Positions 50,154 to 58,674 of a stretch of 64,000 nt of DNA are shown piece after piece (the stretch's first letter is position 1; every line of letters begins with the position of its first letter). Location of the stretch: positions 33,206-97,205 of the forward strand of contig JAJPHL010000014.1 of assembly GCA_021325275.1 (NCBI GenBank), written 5' to 3'. A program made the translations under genes and the position numbers. This stretch comes from Terriglobia bacterium (lineage in GTDB: Bacteria; Acidobacteriota; Terriglobia; JAJPHL01). The notes below the pieces were generated by a model. The model worked only from the letters and a program-made list of their open reading frames with translations, was not told the DNA's origin and made no database searches.

Positions 50154-51853
50154 AGGCGCGCCACCTTAACGCGATGGTAGGCGCCGCGCTCTTGGCGGGT
50201 GTTCTGCTGCGGCTTTGGCACTTGGACGCCGACCCGCCGCCGTTTCTTTCTCTTGATTTCGGCGACGAAGGAACCTGGGCGTTCAGCGCCCGCAACAAAC
50301 TGATCGAAGGCTGCTGGAATTGCGGTCCGTACAATTTGGCGTTCTTCACCGCGCCGCTGTACTCGCTGTTGTCCTACGTCGCGATGCGCGCCGGCGGCCT
50401 GACCCTGTGGACCATCCGCTTTCCCGCCGCGCTCGCGGGAATATTCAGCGTAATCCTTTTCTGGCAATTTCTTCGCCGCGTTTGGGATGCGCAAAGCGCC
50501 GCCGTGGCGACGGCCTGGTTTTCCCTCTGCCAATTTCATGTGGCCCACTCGCGCGTCGGATTAGTGGAGTCCACGCTGCTGGCGGCCGAAATGCTGGTGT
50601 GGGGATGCTTGTACATCCCTGGTCGAATTGCCGTCACCGTCGCGGGACTCCTTTTCGGCGCGAGTTTCCTTTTGAAGCACGTGGCCGCGCAAGACGTGCC
50701 GGCGCTACTGCTGATCTTCGTAGCTGGATGGGCGGCAGGGCGACGGCGCGCTACCGACGCCGTGTGGTTCATCGGCGGCCCGCTCACAATTCTCCTCGGC
50801 TATTTCCTTATTCGAGGGATTTCAATCGTTGAATGGGCCCGCACAATCAAGGCCATGACGGCATGGGGCGCCACCGTGCACGGCGTGCCCGCTTTTTTCG
50901 CCAACACCGCGTTGCTATGGATGTTCTTCCCGGCGATCGGATCGCTGGTCTATCTGTTTTCGCTACGATTTCCGGAGGGTCTTTCCGGTTGGCGAGCGTT
51001 TTGCCGCGAGAGGCAGCTCGAAGCGTACGCGGCGGCGATCGTGATCGGAAACGCCGCGGGGATCATGGTGAACACGTATCAGCCGGAGCGTCGATTTCTG
51101 ATGTTAACGCCGGCGGCGATTGTTTTGGCGACAGCCGCATGGAAAGAGCTTCGCGGTTCCGCGGCGCGCCGGCCGATCCTCGGAGTCGTGTCGGCGTTCT
51201 GTGTCGGCTTTCTCGTCTTGCGAGTGACAGTCAGCGGATTTGGCGAGTACCTGGAGATTTTCCGCCGCTCCCTGTTCAATCCGCCCGATCATCTTTTCCC
51301 GATGCAGTTGCTGGCCGCCGCTGCGATGGCGTTGGTCTTCCGCAAAATACGTCTCACGCCAATGCTCGCCTCGACTGCGCTCAGTGCGGCGTTAGCAGTG
51401 GAGTTGGCGTTGTGCGCCACGTGGCTTCCGCGACCGACTTACGAGGTGAAATCTTCGTTCGCGGAAATCGCGTCTTTGCCCTACAACGGTCCGTTGCTGA
51501 CGAACACCGATTCGCTGTCGGTCGCGTTGGGATTTGCAGGCTGCTTGCGGGTATTCGGTCCGGGCATTCACGACGGACGTGTGGACAATCGCTTCCTCTA
51601 CCATTTGAGAGTCGAGCGCGCCAAGCGGCGTAGCTTCGACAGCGCGGACCCCGTGGAATACCGCGCGGTTCTGCCACCGTTTCCATTTATTCCGTGGGGA
51701 AGCCGCCTGGTGAAATCTTTCGTCGCGGCGCCGGGAGTCGGCGGACGCCCGCCGCGAGAGCGCCATTGGTTGTGGATCAACCCTTTTGTGGCGCGCGGGC
51801 CGGGAAAATGCTGCGCTCTTAGTTGGCCGCCGGTTTCTCCACGCGCTCGATGA
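50150..51853 (+). CDS. GT39-like multi-TM membrane glycosyltransferase, paralog of 8587-10350
   Basis: GTG start overlapping TGA; LLAGVLLRLWHLDADPPPFLSLDFGDEGTWAFSARNKL near-identical to the 8587 product. Confidence 0.85.
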   Translation: MKARHLNAMVGAALLAGVLLRLWHLDADPPPFLSLDFGDEGTWAFSARNKLIEGCWNCGPYNLAFFTAPLYSLLSYVAMRAGGLTLWTIRFPAALAGIFSVILFWQFLRRVWDAQSAAVATAWFSLCQFHVAHSRVGLVESTLLAAEMLVWGCLYIPGRIAVTVAGLLFGASFLLKHVAAQDVPALLLIFVAGWAAGRRRATDAVWFIGGPLTILLGYFLIRGISIVEWARTIKAMTAWGATVHGVPAFFANTALLWMFFPAIGSLVYLFSLRFPEGLSGWRAFCRERQLEAYAAAIVIGNAAGIMVNTYQPERRFLMLTPAAIVLATAAWKELRGSAARRPILGVVSAFCVGFLVLRVTVSGFGEYLEIFRRSLFNPPDHLFPMQLLAAAAMALVFRKIRLTPMLASTALSAALAVELALCATWLPRPTYEVKSSFAEIASLPYNGPLLTNTDSLSVALGFAGCLRVFGPGIHDGRVDNRFLYHLRVERAKRRSFDSADPVEYRAVLPPFPFIPWGSRLVKSFVAAPGVGGRPPRERHWLWINPFVARGPGKCCALSWPPVSPRAR

Positions 51854-53534
51854 CCAGGTGATCGATCGTCGTCTTGGTCACCTCAAGTTTCAAGCCCGCC
51901 TGCTCGCGCAACGCCGTGAAGATCGAAGGACCCTCGGGATCAGGGGCGGCGCTATCAGTGCCGTCGGGAGACGGCGGAGTGGCGTTCGTCGCCGGCACGA
52001 ACTTCAAATGGAAATCGTATTTCGCGGTCAGGCCGGTTTTGTCTTCCACGGGACGTCCCGTGATTTGCGACATGACCGTTGCCACCGTCTTCATGCCGAC
52101 GCCTTCCACGTTCAAATCTCCCGGAGGCCCACCGATTCGTTGGTAGTCGGGCGGGAAAGTCGTTTCCTTGAACTTGATCCCCGCCTTGTCGATCACTAGC
52201 ACGAAGCCCGAGACTTCACGCGATTCGTGGCGCACGACAAACTGGAAACGCTCCGAGAGCAAGGCTCGAGTTCGCGCGCGAATCAGGTCCAACACTTGCT
52301 CGCGTTCGGAGTCGCTGAGCGCATTCAGGGGCTTTGCATTCGGCGAGGCTGCCGGCTTGCCGAGAATCTCGAATCGTTCTGATCCAACCCATGAAGGACC
52401 TCCCGACAATTGGTAGGCCTGAATTCTGTAAGCGAACGTGATCAGCATTTGTAACGTTACGTTACTTGCACGCAGACCGCCGCCGGGCAGCATGTTCAGG
52501 GCCGCTCCAGTGGCGGCGGGATCGGCCGGCTTCACCGACGCCACTTCAAACGTTTCCGTCGCCGCTTGGCCCCGGAGCAATCCGATGGCGATGGGGCTGG
52601 CGATCGCGAGAGCACACGCGGCAGCGAGCAACGATTTGCGGGCCGGCGACAGCGGTTGCGCCAAGCGGTGATTCAAAATTCCAACGACGCGCTTCTTCAA
52701 GTCCGCTCCCGTCACGCCCGCCGCGCACGGCAGAGGCGATTCCAAATAGGACTTGCACACTTCGACAATCCCCGTAGCGTAGGCGCGCGGCTCGGCGCCT
52801 GAAAGCAGTACTTCTTCGTCGCATGCGAGTTCCCGTTCCTCGATTAGCCGATGACCAATCCACCACAAGAGCGGATGGAACCAGAAAATCGCTTCCACCG
52901 TCATGTGGACGGCGGCCCACAAGTTGTCGCGCCGGCGGACATGGGAGCGCTCATGCGCGATCACGGCCTTCAGTTGCGGCGGCGTTAAACGATCACCGAT
53001 TCCTTCGGGAAGCAGCAACACTGGTCGAAAAATCCCGAAGACACCGGGCTCCACGAGCGCCGGAGAGGACAGAACCGGCAGTCCGCTTTCATGACCGAGA
53101 CGCGTCGCGGTCCGCAAAAACTGGCGGAGCGCGCGCCACTGCTTCCACCAGCGGAAAAGCACTACGAACGCGCCGCACACCCAGATCAGCGCGAAAATCT
53201 CGGGCCACTGTGTGGAACCCGGATGTCGCGGCAGATCGAGGCTGTAGCTAGCCAACGACAAATCGAATGGAGAAGCGATCGGACGAGTCGCGCGCTCCAC
53301 GGTCTGGGCGATGGACGCCGGAGCCGCGGTAGTCGCAGCCGCTATGGTTCTCCAGTCGATGCGATGCCCGAGGGCAGACAGCGCCGAAAAAGGAATCAGG
53401 AACTTCAGCGAAGCGGCCCGCCAGATCCAGCAGCGGACCTCTGCGCGACTCCCCCGCAGGACAAGAGCGAGCAAGGCCGCCGCCGCGGCGAAAAACGTGG
53501 ATTGCCAGAGGTGATTGGCCAGCGCGGTAATCAT
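51819..53534 (-). CDS. M56 (BlaR1-like) peptidase fused to TIGR03435/DUF3738-like C-terminal domain
   Basis: VIAHERSHVRRRDNLWAAVHMTVEAIFWFHPLLWWIG (HExxH); FEVASVKPADPAATGAALNMLPGGGLRASNVTLQMLITFAY. Confidence 0.93.
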   Translation of the reverse strand: MITALANHLWQSTFFAAAAALLALVLRGSRAEVRCWIWRAASLKFLIPFSALSALGHRIDWRTIAAATTAAPASIAQTVERATRPIASPFDLSLASYSLDLPRHPGSTQWPEIFALIWVCGAFVVLFRWWKQWRALRQFLRTATRLGHESGLPVLSSPALVEPGVFGIFRPVLLLPEGIGDRLTPPQLKAVIAHERSHVRRRDNLWAAVHMTVEAIFWFHPLLWWIGHRLIEERELACDEEVLLSGAEPRAYATGIVEVCKSYLESPLPCAAGVTGADLKKRVVGILNHRLAQPLSPARKSLLAAACALAIASPIAIGLLRGQAATETFEVASVKPADPAATGAALNMLPGGGLRASNVTLQMLITFAYRIQAYQLSGGPSWVGSERFEILGKPAASPNAKPLNALSDSEREQVLDLIRARTRALLSERFQFVVRHESREVSGFVLVIDKAGIKFKETTFPPDYQRIGGPPGDLNVEGVGMKTVATVMSQITGRPVEDKTGLTAKYDFHLKFVPATNATPPSPDGTDSAAPDPEGPSIFTALREQAGLKLEVTKTTIDHLVIERVEKPAAN

Positions 53535-53917
53535 CGCGATTTCTCCTCTTCGTCAAGACGCCGGATCAGCGCTTCGGTTTCGCGTAAATCGTCGAGGGTC
53601 AACTTGCCTTTTTCCACTAAATGCGCCATGACGGGTTTGGTTTGGCCTCCGAATAGGCGCAGCAAGTCGTCGATGAGCCGTCCGCGCGCGTCGTCCCGCG
53701 AAATGGCCGCTTCAAAAACGTGGGCATTCCCAACCTTCTTGATGCGGCGCAGCGCCTTCTTTGTTTCGAGGCGATAAACCATGGTTTGCACCGTGGTGTA
53801 GGCCGGGCGGTCCTTCTTCGGAAAAGCGTCCAGGATCTCGCGGATCGAAAGCGCGCCCTGATTCCAGAGCGCGTCCATGATTTGCAGGTCCAACTTCGAC
53901 AGTCGTGGCTTCGGCAT
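53531..53917 (-). CDS. BlaI/MecI/CopY family transcriptional repressor
   Basis: MPKPRLSKLDLQIMDALWNQGALSIREILDAFPKKDRPAYTTVQTMVYRLETKKALRRIKKVGNAHVFEA; overlaps the M56 gene. Confidence 0.93.
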   Translation of the reverse strand: MPKPRLSKLDLQIMDALWNQGALSIREILDAFPKKDRPAYTTVQTMVYRLETKKALRRIKKVGNAHVFEAAISRDDARGRLIDDLLRLFGGQTKPVMAHLVEKGKLTLDDLRETEALIRRLDEEEKSR

Positions 53918-53935
53918 GTTTACTAATCCTGTCAT

Positions 53936-53955
53936 CTAATCTACTACAGTGTTAG
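53936..53955. promoter_or_regulatory. candidate BlaI-type operator
   Basis: ctaatctactacagtgttag just upstream of blaI-like start; resembles the TACTACAnnTGTAGTA family imperfectly. Confidence 0.4.
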
Positions 53956-54029
53956 GCGTACGCAAGTTTTTTCTTGTAAAAACGCGGCGGCGGCGAGCTT
54001 ACGCTGCGTTAGAACGGCGTGCTTTACAA

Positions 54030-54155
54030 CAGATGGCTGTGGGCGATGGCAAAAATGCGGCGGCGCCAAACGGTCGGCGAGTGGAAGGGCTACGAAGCGA
54101 TCTATTTTGGAAAAGACGCGGCGATCTTCATGGAAGAAGTGCTCGCCTGGCCCGA
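54030..54155 (+). pseudogene. remnant of the 35120-35839 gene family 3' end
   Basis: tattttggaaaagacgcggcgatcttcatggaagaagtgctcgcctgg vs tattttggaaaagacgcgtcgattttcatggaagaagtaatcgcctgg; peptide YFGKDAAIFMEEVLAW. Confidence 0.75.
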
Positions 54156-54494
54156 TCAAGCGGTAGCGTGCGGATATTTTTGCGTCGCGAAGCCCACGAT
54201 CAAACCGACCACCGATCCCGGCACGATGATAGCCGCATAGTGATTTCCCTGCATCATCGCGACGCCCAAGGCGAACAGTCCGCTGAGCAACACGCCGAAA
54301 GCGATCCCTGCGGCCATGTTGTGGACCTTGCGGGCGAAGAATCCGATGAGCAGACCGGCCACCAATCCTTTAAATGTGGATCCGATGATGATGCCGGTCA
54401 TCATGCCTTTGGTGTCAGGGTAGAAAAACGCGGTGCAGCCGTCCAAGACGCCCAAGCCGGCGCCGAGCAATAATCCGATGGTTGGTTTGTTCAT
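54156..54494 (-). CDS. small multi-TM membrane protein
   Basis: MNKPTIGLLLGAGLGVLDGCTAFFYPDTKGMMTGIIIGSTFKGLVAGLLIGFFARK; about 4 TM. Confidence 0.75.
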   Translation of the reverse strand: MNKPTIGLLLGAGLGVLDGCTAFFYPDTKGMMTGIIIGSTFKGLVAGLLIGFFARKVHNMAAGIAFGVLLSGLFALGVAMMQGNHYAAIIVPGSVVGLIVGFATQKYPHATA

Positions 54495-54525
54495 ACTCTC
54501 TTCTTCAACGTTCCTCGAAAATCCT

Positions 54526-55416
54526 TTAACGCCCCAAAAAATAAAGTACCAGAGCCCGCATGACCACGTAGCCGAGAAACAGCAGCACCAAAGTTCGATG
54601 ACGCGCCATCCAGCGCCACGCCACTTCGAAAGGATTTTCTCGGTACGCTGAAACCGGCTCGCCCTCCAGGAATTTTCCAACGTCCGCCGACATCGCCGCC
54701 GCCGTCGCGTAGCGCTCCCGCGGATCCTGCGCCATGGCTTTCTTGCAAATCGCTTGAAGCGGACGAGAGCTCGGTTGATCGGCCAGCAGAAATTGCAGAA
54801 TGCCGCCGAGTCCATAGACGTCGCTGCGCTGGTCGACCGTATCGTTCGCGCCGGCTGCTTGCTCGGGAGCCATGTATTGCGGCGTGCCGATAATGCCGGT
54901 CTCTGGTCCACCGCTCGAAAGTTTCGCCACGCCCCAATCCATCACTAGCACTTCCCCGAACTCGCCGACCATCACGTTTTCCGGCTTCAAGTCGCGATGG
55001 ATGATCCCGCGCGAGTGCGCGAACTCGACCGGTTCGCAAATGCGTTGAAAGATGCGCAAACGTTGGTTGCGCGTCAAGCCCGCCACCGCTTGGTCCAGGC
55101 GATTTCCCTGCACCAATTTCATTGCGTAGAACGCGCGCCCGTCGGCCAAAAGGCCCGCGTCATGCACGGGAACGATGCCGGGATGTTCCAGGCCCGCCAG
55201 TACGCGCGCTTCGCGACACAACCAATCTGCGGAAGCCGCGCCGAAGGGCAAAATCTTCAGTGCCACGCGGCGTCCCAGTTCGCGATCGTCCGCTTCCCAC
55301 ACCACGCCCATGCCACCGCGCGCGATTTCGCGCACGGGATGGTAGCGGCCATTCGAATCCGGCTGTTCGAGCACGCGGCGCAGCGCCGCGACGTTGCGGT
55401 CACTCAGTTCGAGCAT
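54526..55416 (-). CDS. serine/threonine protein kinase with C-terminal TM
   Basis: REIARGGMGVVWEADDRELGRRVALKIL; IIHRDLKPENVMVGEFGEVLVMDWGVAKL; GTPQYMAPEQA. Confidence 0.95.
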   Translation of the reverse strand: MLELSDRNVAALRRVLEQPDSNGRYHPVREIARGGMGVVWEADDRELGRRVALKILPFGAASADWLCREARVLAGLEHPGIVPVHDAGLLADGRAFYAMKLVQGNRLDQAVAGLTRNQRLRIFQRICEPVEFAHSRGIIHRDLKPENVMVGEFGEVLVMDWGVAKLSSGGPETGIIGTPQYMAPEQAAGANDTVDQRSDVYGLGGILQFLLADQPSSRPLQAICKKAMAQDPRERYATAAAMSADVGKFLEGEPVSAYRENPFEVAWRWMARHRTLVLLFLGYVVMRALVLYFLGR

Positions 55417-56096
55417 ATTCCCAGCAGCAATTGCGCTTCTTTCTCGAATTCCTCATTGTCGGCCGTGATCTCGCGCAAGCGGTCCAGCACGATCCGGCGA
55501 AACTCACGCCGCGCCCACGCGAGGTGGTTCGTCACTTGCGTCACCGGCAACGCAAACTCGGCGGCCAGCATTCTGTAGTTCGCTTCCGGATCGCGTCCTT
55601 CGTCCTCCAAATCGTAGCGTGCGAACAAGCGATACGCGATCGTCTTCCCGCGATCGTCACAAAGCCGCTGCAATTCCTCGACGGCCATCGCGAACATGCT
55701 GCGCACCCATTCGTCGCGAAAATAGTCTTCCAGCGACGAAGAAGCCGCGATGCGATCGTCAACTTCCACGCACACGCTGGCACCTCCGCGCTTGACCCGC
55801 GTAGCGGCCTTGCGTTCATTCGCTACGTAACCGTCGACACAAACGCGCAAGAACGTGCGGAAGCGCGCCTTCGACGGATCGTACGACGCGAAGTGATCCT
55901 TCTCGATCGCGGCGGCGAAGAATCCCTGCGTCAAGTCCTTCGCGTCCGCGGGGTCGAGGCGCCACTTCAACGCGACGTATTTACAAACCGGCTGCCAATA
56001 CGCGGCGGCCAAGACGTCCCAGGCGCGCGAGCGCTCGCCGCGATCCGCGGACGACGCGCCGCGCACGGCAGAGTAACGAGTGACCGGAAAACTCAT
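55404..56096 (-). CDS. RNA polymerase ECF-like sigma factor
   Basis: MSFPVTRYSAVRG; WDVLAAAYWQPVCKYVALKWRLDPADAKDLTQGFFAAAIEKDHFASYDPSKARFRTFLRVCVDGYVANE; overlaps kinase. Confidence 0.88.
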   Translation of the reverse strand: MSFPVTRYSAVRGASSADRGERSRAWDVLAAAYWQPVCKYVALKWRLDPADAKDLTQGFFAAAIEKDHFASYDPSKARFRTFLRVCVDGYVANERKAATRVKRGGASVCVEVDDRIAASSSLEDYFRDEWVRSMFAMAVEELQRLCDDRGKTIAYRLFARYDLEDEGRDPEANYRMLAAEFALPVTQVTNHLAWARREFRRIVLDRLREITADNEEFEKEAQLLLGICSN

Positions 56097-56128
56097 CCTA
56101 GAATTGTCCTGAGCGCATTCTAGCCGAA

Positions 56129-56233
56129 TCAACGGCGGAGAATCGAAAGGTACGCCGACCAAAGCAATTCGTTCACGACTTTCGGCGTGCGCGTGAGAAT
56201 CGCGATGTCCTCGGAAAGAAGAGTTTCGCTCAT
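56129..56233 (-). pseudogene. possible truncated DinB-like gene remnant
   Basis: Encodes MSETLLSEDIAILTRTPKVVNELLWSAYLSILRR*, resembling the N-terminus of DinB_2-type proteins; only 34 codons. Confidence 0.3.
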
Positions 56234-56248
56234 ATGTGAAGGATCAGC

Positions 56249-57367
56249 TTAACGTCCTAGCGAAGAAAAGTGATGTGCCGCCAGCCACCCACCCGTCGTA
56301 TTCAAATACTCTTCCGATCGCGCGCGTCCACCGCTATCATCCCGCACGAACATGCCGTGGTCGGTCTTCGGAAATGTTCGGATGGTGAAGTCGCGGGCGC
56401 CGCTCTGGGCTAGTGTTTCGCGAATGATGCGCACGCTCTCCTCGACAGGAATCGTGTGATCGTCTGCGCCGAACAGAAACAGGCTCGGTACGCGGAGCTT
56501 TCGCAACGCGACGATTGGGTCATAGATCGCCTCTTGCTGAAACCAGCGGTGAACGGAGGCGTGCAACTTTTCGGGCGTCTCGATCGTTTGGAACAAATCG
56601 TCACGCTGTTGCTTGACTTGCTTGTACCACGGAGCACGGCGGGCGCGTTCCAAGTCGGCCTTTGCGCGTTCGTAGCCGACGCTGGTTTCCATGTATTGCC
56701 AAACTTCCCGGCGGAGTGCGGTCGCTTCTTTCACTTGACGCTCCGGCACGCCGCGATCGCGAAGGTCGTTCTCCCAGAAATAGATCATTTGTTCGCCGGG
56801 CGAAACACCCGGCCCCGAGACGGCGATCACGAACGCAACGTCGCTGGAACGCGACGCGGCGAGTGGTCCGAGCCATCCGCCCTGACTCAATCCCCAAACG
56901 CCGATTCGCTTGGGATCGATATCGCCGCGCGCCTTCAACAGTTGAATCCCGGCGAGCCCATCATCGCAGAGTGTCATGAACGGAATGGAACGGAAGTCGC
57001 CGGTGGATTCGCCCACGCCGCGTTTGTCGTAAGTGAGCGCCGCGACGCCATGCGCGGCGAACCATGGTCCTTCAAACTCGTAGCGCGGCTGCGCTCCGGA
57101 GCCGTGGAAAAGAACGACGGCCGCGTATGGTCCGGCGCCGGCCGGAAGATAAAGCGTACCGGCGAGAGTAAAACCGTCGCTCGAAAAATGAATCGCCTCT
57201 TGGCGGGCGGGCAGCGATTGCGCGAGTGCGCACGCAGACAGGCACGCGATCAAGCAAAGGCTTTGTCCGACACCGAACAGGCGCGTCCCATTTGCGAGCA
57301 CCGCGAGGCCCTTCGCGGCGCGCGAAGACTGTAGAACCACCGAGTTGCCAACGTTGCAATTTGCCAT
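56249..57367 (-). CDS. exported alpha/beta hydrolase
   Basis: AAVVLFHGSGAQPRYEFEGPWFAAHGVAALTYDKRGVGESTG; IGVWGLSQGGWLGPLAA; KTDHGMF. Confidence 0.92.
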   Translation of the reverse strand: MANCNVGNSVVLQSSRAAKGLAVLANGTRLFGVGQSLCLIACLSACALAQSLPARQEAIHFSSDGFTLAGTLYLPAGAGPYAAVVLFHGSGAQPRYEFEGPWFAAHGVAALTYDKRGVGESTGDFRSIPFMTLCDDGLAGIQLLKARGDIDPKRIGVWGLSQGGWLGPLAASRSSDVAFVIAVSGPGVSPGEQMIYFWENDLRDRGVPERQVKEATALRREVWQYMETSVGYERAKADLERARRAPWYKQVKQQRDDLFQTIETPEKLHASVHRWFQQEAIYDPIVALRKLRVPSLFLFGADDHTIPVEESVRIIRETLAQSGARDFTIRTFPKTDHGMFVRDDSGGRARSEEYLNTTGGWLAAHHFSSLGR

Positions 57368-58286
57368 TGGACTTGCTCTGATGGTGCAGATGAGCAACCG
57401 CAAAACGGCTTCTTGGCTGGTGACACTTACAACTCTGCTTTTTACGGCGTCCCTCGCGGCGCAGGACAAAGCATACTGGCAGGAAATCGCGAAGAACGGG
57501 TACGCACCTCCTGAAGGCAGCTCCATCCCCGAATTAACGCACAAGTTGGTTGCGCTGCTTGGCTCACCCGATCCGGATCTGCGGGACGAAATCGCCTACA
57601 GCACGCTGACCGCGTGGATTTATCAGAAGCGTTTACTTTCGCCGGAAGACCTGCGTCCTGTGACGGCGGAGTTGTTGCAGAATCTCACCAAAGACATTGG
57701 CAGCGCCGGCACCGACGCCGTGCTGCGGCGATCTTTTTCGGCGCTTGTATTATCAGTGGTCGTGGCGCGCGACAATGACCGGCCGTTCCTAAAGGAAGAT
57801 GAATTTCGTACGATTCTGCAAGGCGCGCTGACATACGCCGATTCCGAAAAAGACCTGCGCGGCTATGATCCGGTGAAAGGATGGATGCACTCCGCCGCGC
57901 ATACCGCCGACTTGCTGAAGTTTCTCGGACGCAGCCGCTATCTCTCCGCCTCCGATCAGGCGGCGATCTTGTCCGCGATTCGCCGCAAGCTTTCGGGCGC
58001 GGATGTGGTCCTTACATTTGGCGAAGACGAGCGGATGGCCCGCGCGGTGCTATCGATCATCGCTCGCGCCGATTTCGATGCCACTGGTTTCCGCGAATGG
58101 CTCGCGAGTGCGAAACCCACGCGGCCGGCCGCCGCTAAACCTACGATTGCCGAGTTGGCAAGGGGTCAAAACCTGAAAAACGCGCTGAGTAAACTCGCAG
58201 TGTTGTTGCTCAGCCTGCCGCCCGACGCGCCTCATGCGAAGGAATCGGCGGCCATGGTAGAGGAAACGCTGAAAGGGTCATTTTGA
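57345..58286 (+). CDS. exported DUF2785-like protein
   Basis: DLRGYDPVKGWMHSAAHTADLLKFLGRSRYLSASDQAAILSAI. Confidence 0.8.
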   Translation: MPTLQFAIGLALMVQMSNRKTASWLVTLTTLLFTASLAAQDKAYWQEIAKNGYAPPEGSSIPELTHKLVALLGSPDPDLRDEIAYSTLTAWIYQKRLLSPEDLRPVTAELLQNLTKDIGSAGTDAVLRRSFSALVLSVVVARDNDRPFLKEDEFRTILQGALTYADSEKDLRGYDPVKGWMHSAAHTADLLKFLGRSRYLSASDQAAILSAIRRKLSGADVVLTFGEDERMARAVLSIIARADFDATGFREWLASAKPTRPAAAKPTIAELARGQNLKNALSKLAVLLLSLPPDAPHAKESAAMVEETLKGSF

Positions 58287-58674
58287 TTTTGAACTCTTCA
58301 CAGCATTTCCGTTCGATCGACCCACGATTTCGGCGCGCGCGGAGAGATCATCCGTTCGTCCGTACAAGGCCGTAGCCGGACGCGGGACACACGGTTTCTT
58401 CGTTCGTCGCTCGCGCGGGTCCGATTAGAGATCAATTGTTTTGAATGTTCCTTATTTTTTGATCGAACTTGTTGCAGAATTCTGCTGAAAGCTTGTGGAA
58501 ACTGCTTGAAGTTTGATCCTCGCGCATCTACGGAATCGCTTACCCGCAGCATCGAACCTGAGGCGATCCGCTTGGCTTTCACTATTCAGTTTGTAGTTTG
58601 ACACTCGCGACGAATAACCTGTGCTAAGCTTCCGGGCGGCCTGCGAATTATCGGTAGTAAATAAGGGGGACCCC

